DNA from: CAMYLR01 sp041577935
Lineage (GTDB): Bacteria; Gemmatimonadota; Gemmatimonadetes; JACCXV01; JAHWKZ01
Direction of reading: 5' to 3'
Assembly: GCA_041577935.1 (NCBI GenBank)
Contig: JBFGIA010000042.1
Span: 1 to 18,937 of the forward strand
DNA length: 18,937 nt
Of this stretch, positions 15,733 through 18,937 are shown one piece after another. Within the stretch, counting starts at the first letter, position 1; each line of letters starts with the position of its first letter. Made by a program: the position numbers and the translations under genes. Below the pieces are notes generated by a model that searched no databases, had not been told where the DNA came from, and worked only from the letters and a program-made list of their open reading frames with translations.

Positions 15733-18141
15733 CTATCGGAGAATCGAATCTAGCCGACCGAGTCGATCCGCAGCCACCCAGCCGGCGGGGAGACCAGGCG
15801 CCTGGATGCGCGCGTTCTCCGCGTTGGACTCGAGCAGTTTCACCAGGCTGCCTTCGGCGACGCTGGCGATCGGCGCACCACCCGGCTCCGCCGACAGCGT
15901 CAACGTTTCAAACGCCATCGCTCGATTCATCCGCGTGAGCACCAAACCGTACTCCGCGGTCACGATACCGATCGTGATGGCGACCGCGACAGCAACAACC
16001 GCCATTCGGCCCGCCCTTCGATGGCGCCGAGCCAATACAAATAACCCGACGCTTACTGTGCTAGCAGCCAGAAGTAACGCCAACAGTTCGTCCAAACGAA
16101 CCCATCCTAAAATCACGGTCAGCTGCGAGCCGTCGCCGGGCGGGTCACCGAGCTCAGCGCGCAGTCGTTCCGCGTCACGCCGGGTCGCTCGATCCCGTGG
16201 CGCCAACTCGAGAGCACGCTGGTAGTGGAATAGCGCTTCGCCGCGATCACCACGTCGCCAGAGCGCGGCAGCCATGTTGGCTTCGAGGTTCGGATCGGCG
16301 TGCACCTGGAGGAGCTGGCGATAGGTCTCAACGGCGTCATCGAAGGCGCCTGCGCGGTACGCCCGGTTCGCCTCCTGCCATCGCGTCATCGGATCCGGGG
16401 CGTCTTGCGCCTGAGCGCGAGCGGCCGGAAGCAAGACCAACATCAGCAGCGTCAGCGTGCCCGCCGCCGGCCGGTTGGAAGCGTCGCGCGCGACACGCAA
16501 GACCGCGACCAGCCGCTCGAGCGCGCGAGCCGCATCAGCCACTTCGCCACCGCCATAGGCGGTCGCTTCAAGCGCCGCGTGAGTTTCCGATGCCACCTTT
16601 GCTGCGCTCGCGGGCCAGACGCCCTTCCACGCTAACCGCGCTGCGTCCAGCGCCGCTATCGCGCTTTGCGCCCCGCCTGGCTCGCCGGCAACGATCGCCG
16701 TACGCGCACGTTCCAAATCGGCGATCGCCTCCCGCCGGCTGACACCCCTTCGTTGCCGACGACTCACCCGGGCTGCCGCGGCCGCTCCCAACCACGCCAG
16801 CCATGGACCGGTGAGCGCAAACCAGTAGTCAGCCCGACTGGCGAGGCCGCGAGGTCGGGGTGCCTGCGGTCGCCGTGCCGGTCTCAACGTGGGTCCCTCC
16901 GGTTTCGAATCCCGAGCCAACCCCGGTGTCGACGAAGAGGGCACCACTTCTATCTCGCCCAGCGCCAACGTATCCACCCCGTACGCGCCAGCCACCGGAT
17001 CAAAGTACACGAGCCGGGCTGCGCCCAAATCGAGTTGACCCGACGTTTGCGGCGACAACAAATAACGAAAACGAGCCTCGCCGTTCACCGTTCGACGCAC
17101 GATCTCGGTTTCCGTTTCGACGGTCGGGGCACGAACGACAACATCCGGCCAAGCCGGCAGAACCGGTGCACCAATCGCCGTGGGATTACCGACCCCACGC
17201 ACCCTGAGCTCGAGGTCGATCGGTACCCCCGCCGGAATCGTCGATCGACCGATCTCGCCTTCGAGCGCATACCGACCCACTGCGCCGTCGAAACCGGCTG
17301 GTGCTTCGCCCGGGAGCGAATCAGCAGTCACCGTCAACGGATCCGTCTCCAATGTCCGCACACCGGTTTGGCGCCACCATTCCCGAGGGTCGGGTTCAAC
17401 GATGCGTACCGATGCCGAACGGATCTCGTGCTCGCCGGCGGTGAGCGGAAACAACGCGTAATGAAAGCGTTGCACTCGATAGGTCCGACTGCCGATCTGC
17501 TCGGTGCCTAGGATCGGTTCGGAATCGAGTTCGATGCGCCAAAATCCAGGCGTGTCGGGTGGATCGTAGTCCGGGCTCTCGGCCAGCGGTGCTCGCGGAT
17601 CGTGATAAAAAGCAAACGTCAGCGTCACCTGCTCACCGACGTATGCGTGATCGCGGTCGACTCGTGCGGTGACAAAAAACGGTGGCGGCCCGTCGGTGGG
17701 CTCGCCTTCGCGTCGCCCCAGCCGCCAACCCTCTCCCCGATCGATGACCTCCAGATCCAGCGCCGACGTGACCAGCGATCGATCCCCGACCCTGACCTCG
17801 AGTGGAGGAATGCGCATCGTCCCGGCATCCAAGGGTTGGAGCGTGAACCGGTGCACGATCACACGCCGAACACGGGTCCCCACCACTTGCACCTGGGATG
17901 CTCTGCTACGGCCAACGACAACCGCTGGGAGTTGCGGCAGATCGGGCTCCTCCACGGGTGTCGAGAGACCCGGTGGCTCGATCTCGACCACCAGATCCAC
18001 CGTCTCGCCCAACGAGATCTGGGACGACTCGAGCCGTGCGGTTACCGTAGCCGACGAATCATCCTGCCCCGCCGCGTTCGTCGCTCCCGCGAAGCTCGCA
18101 ACCAACAGCCAGGCGCCCGCGATAGCTGACTTTGGACTCAC
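15733..18141 (-). CDS. BatD-BatE fusion: BatD domains, then TPR and SH3-like region
   Basis: The 802-aa protein begins with a signal peptide (hydrophobic 6-24, likely cleaved near NAAGQDD). Residues 30-400 look like BatD (oxygen-tolerance family) beta-sandwich domains: AYVGEQVTLTFAFYHDP (166-182) and VQRFHYALFPLTAGEHEI (223-240) are typical. A membrane segment follows at about 438-458, then a cytoplasmic helical stretch. From 560 the layout is that of BatE: a hydrophobic stretch TLTLLMLVLLPAARAQAQ resembling a second signal peptide, TPR-like helices (584-662), two membrane helices (683-705, 713-735) and an SH3-like tail (744-800). Bat proteins form a membrane complex with MoxR and VWA partners, first linked to aerotolerance in Bacteroides; the precise function is unknown. 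The GTG start (18139-18141) overlaps the upstream gene by four bases. mutL follows after 25 bp. Confidence 0.85.
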   Translation of the reverse strand: MSPKSAIAGAWLLVASFAGATNAAGQDDSSATVTARLESSQISLGETVDLVVEIEPPGLSTPVEEPDLPQLPAVVVGRSRASQVQVVGTRVRRVIVHRFTLQPLDAGTMRIPPLEVRVGDRSLVTSALDLEVIDRGEGWRLGRREGEPTDGPPPFFVTARVDRDHAYVGEQVTLTFAFYHDPRAPLAESPDYDPPDTPGFWRIELDSEPILGTEQIGSRTYRVQRFHYALFPLTAGEHEIRSASVRIVEPDPREWWRQTGVRTLETDPLTVTADSLPGEAPAGFDGAVGRYALEGEIGRSTIPAGVPIDLELRVRGVGNPTAIGAPVLPAWPDVVVRAPTVETETEIVRRTVNGEARFRYLLSPQTSGQLDLGAARLVYFDPVAGAYGVDTLALGEIEVVPSSSTPGLARDSKPEGPTLRPARRPQAPRPRGLASRADYWFALTGPWLAWLGAAAAARVSRRQRRGVSRREAIADLERARTAIVAGEPGGAQSAIAALDAARLAWKGVWPASAAKVASETHAALEATAYGGGEVADAARALERLVAVLRVARDASNRPAAGTLTLLMLVLLPAARAQAQDAPDPMTRWQEANRAYRAGAFDDAVETYRQLLQVHADPNLEANMAAALWRRGDRGEALFHYQRALELAPRDRATRRDAERLRAELGDPPGDGSQLTVILGWVRLDELLALLLAASTVSVGLFVLARRHRRAGRMAVVAVAVAITIGIVTAEYGLVLTRMNRAMAFETLTLSAEPGGAPIASVAEGSLVKLLESNAENARIQAPGLPAGWVAADRLGRLDSILR

Positions 18142-18937
18142 CAGGCGGGTCGATCCGATCGACGAGCTCGCTCGTTGCCCTCACCACGGGCCAGCGCCTC
18201 CCGCTCTTGTGCCGCCAGTGCGTCGAGCAGCCGCTCCGCCTCCCCGCGCGTCATGTTGCGCGGTGATCCGACTCCACCCGTTGACGGTGGTTGCATACCG
18301 CGGCCGGCCCCACCGGGGCCGCCACCCGCGCCTCCACCACCACCGGTCGCACCGCCACCCCCACCACCACCAGCTGCGCGATCCCGGCGCCGGAGCGCCA
18401 GCTCGAGATTGTGCTTTGCATCCATGTCATCGGGATCGCGCAACAGAGACTCACGGTATGCCGCCACCGTACTATCCCAGTACCGCTGACTATCATCCGG
18501 ATCAGCTACGTCGACCTCCTCAGCGATCCGAAACCGTCCGTTGCCGGCATTATACCATGCCTCGGAGGCCCGACCACGTGTGCCGGCGGTGCGAGCCGCT
18601 ACCGCGTGGCTGGCGGTCGCTTCGCGAAACTCGCCGAGCCGATAAGCCGCGTTGCCGCGATTGAACGCATCCTCTGGCTTGGCATCCACTGCGCGATCGA
18701 GCTGACGCCACGTTGTGAGTGCGTCGCTGTATCGTCCTTCTTCGTACATCTCTTCGGGGCCGGTCGCCCGGCCCATCGCCAGTGCAAAGACCGCTACCAC
18801 CATCACGGTCGCCGGCTTGGGCCGCCAACTGATCGCGCCAAACCCGAGCAACGTCTCTAACCCGAGGGCGATCAGGGCGACAAATAGTGGCCACCGATAA
18901 CGATCAGCGCGACGCTGGGACTCGCGTCCGATCGAGC
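18138..18937 (-). CDS. BatB-BatC fusion (partial, 5' end beyond window): membrane segment plus TPR domain
   Basis: The frame is open to the right edge, so this is the C-terminal 265 residues of a larger protein. The visible start, GRESQRRADRYRWPLFVA followed by LIALGLETLL, resembles the last membrane segment of a BatA/BatB VWA-domain protein. A second hydrophobic stretch (TVMVVAVFALAMGRA), like a BatC signal peptide, then leads into TPR-like units (PEDAFNRGNAAYRLGEFREA, EAWYNAGNGRFRIAEE, AAYRESLLRDPDDMDAKHNLELAL). A Gly-rich linker (about 18299-18381) and a short charged tail containing AERLLDALAAQEREAL, typical of BatC ends, complete it. The VWA domain itself would lie outside the window. 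TTG at 18851 or ATG at 18803 could start a separate BatC, but the BatB-like sequence upstream is in the same frame. The stop overlaps the batDE start by four bases. Confidence 0.75.
   Translation of the reverse strand, partial: SIGRESQRRADRYRWPLFVALIALGLETLLGFGAISWRPKPATVMVVAVFALAMGRATGPEEMYEEGRYSDALTTWRQLDRAVDAKPEDAFNRGNAAYRLGEFREATASHAVAARTAGTRGRASEAWYNAGNGRFRIAEEVDVADPDDSQRYWDSTVAAYRESLLRDPDDMDAKHNLELALRRRDRAAGGGGGGGATGGGGGAGGGPGGAGRGMQPPSTGGVGSPRNMTRGEAERLLDALAAQEREALARGEGNERARRSDRPAW

Noticed and set aside
16666..17511. A 281-codon plus-strand open frame inside batDE
   Set aside because: It is antisense to a coherent multi-domain protein and looks like random Arg/Pro/Ser-rich sequence.
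18299..18381. GC-rich CCACCACC-type tract that looks like a simple-sequence repeat
   Set aside because: It encodes the Gly-rich linker of the BatBC protein in frame, so it is explained as coding sequence.

Overview
The window is about 19 kb of GC-rich, gene-dense bacterial chromosome, almost entirely housekeeping. A retrograde phospholipid/MCE transporter (MlaE, MlaF, MlaD), a CIRCE-controlled groESL operon, a one-piece tmRNA and a Bat (Bacteroides aerotolerance) locus point to a Gram-negative, diderm bacterium. High GC, many GTG/TTG starts, four-base start/stop overlaps and the order bat-mutL-miaA-uppP-nadC-birA-coaX would suit Gemmatimonadota or a neighbouring phylum. That placement is inference; nothing here proves it. 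I see no insertion sequence, phage gene, integrase, CRISPR array or tRNA gene.

Layout. (1) 1-1246, minus strand: rph and rdgB, overlapping by four bases; rdgB runs off the left edge. (2) 1327-4031, plus strand, divergent from rph: mlaE-mlaF-mlaD, with four exact-period 34-residue repeats in MlaD. (3) 4042-4824, minus strand: lgt, convergent with mlaD. (4) 4825-5525: a non-protein region with the tmRNA gene (tag ANDNFALAA) and two Rho-independent terminators, one for tmRNA and one for groEL. (5) 5526-7616, minus strand: groES-groEL with a clear sigma-70-type promoter and CIRCE operator. (6) 7622-9811, plus strand: a CapA-family metallophosphatase and an overlapping HpnL/flippase-like membrane protein. 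(7) 9801-18937, minus strand: one tightly packed run read from right to left: batB-batC fusion (partial), batD-batE fusion, mutL, miaA, uppP, nadC, birA, coaX, with gaps of 25 bp or less or with overlaps, consistent with one long transcript.

How the genes fit together. The envelope theme is strong: phospholipid transport (Mla), lipoprotein lipidation (Lgt), undecaprenyl carrier recycling (UppP), a CapA/HpnL-like pair and the Bat membrane complex. The rest is RNA processing and nucleotide-pool cleaning (RNase PH, RdgB), tRNA modification (MiaA), mismatch repair (MutL), ribosome rescue (tmRNA), protein folding (GroESL) and cofactor synthesis (NadC, BirA, CoaX).

I did not find a convincing undescribed system. 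The points most worth a second look are the double Bat fusion, the MlaD 34-residue repeats, the CapA/HpnL-like pair with an inverted repeat in its putative promoter, and a micro-ORF that ends on the mlaF start codon.
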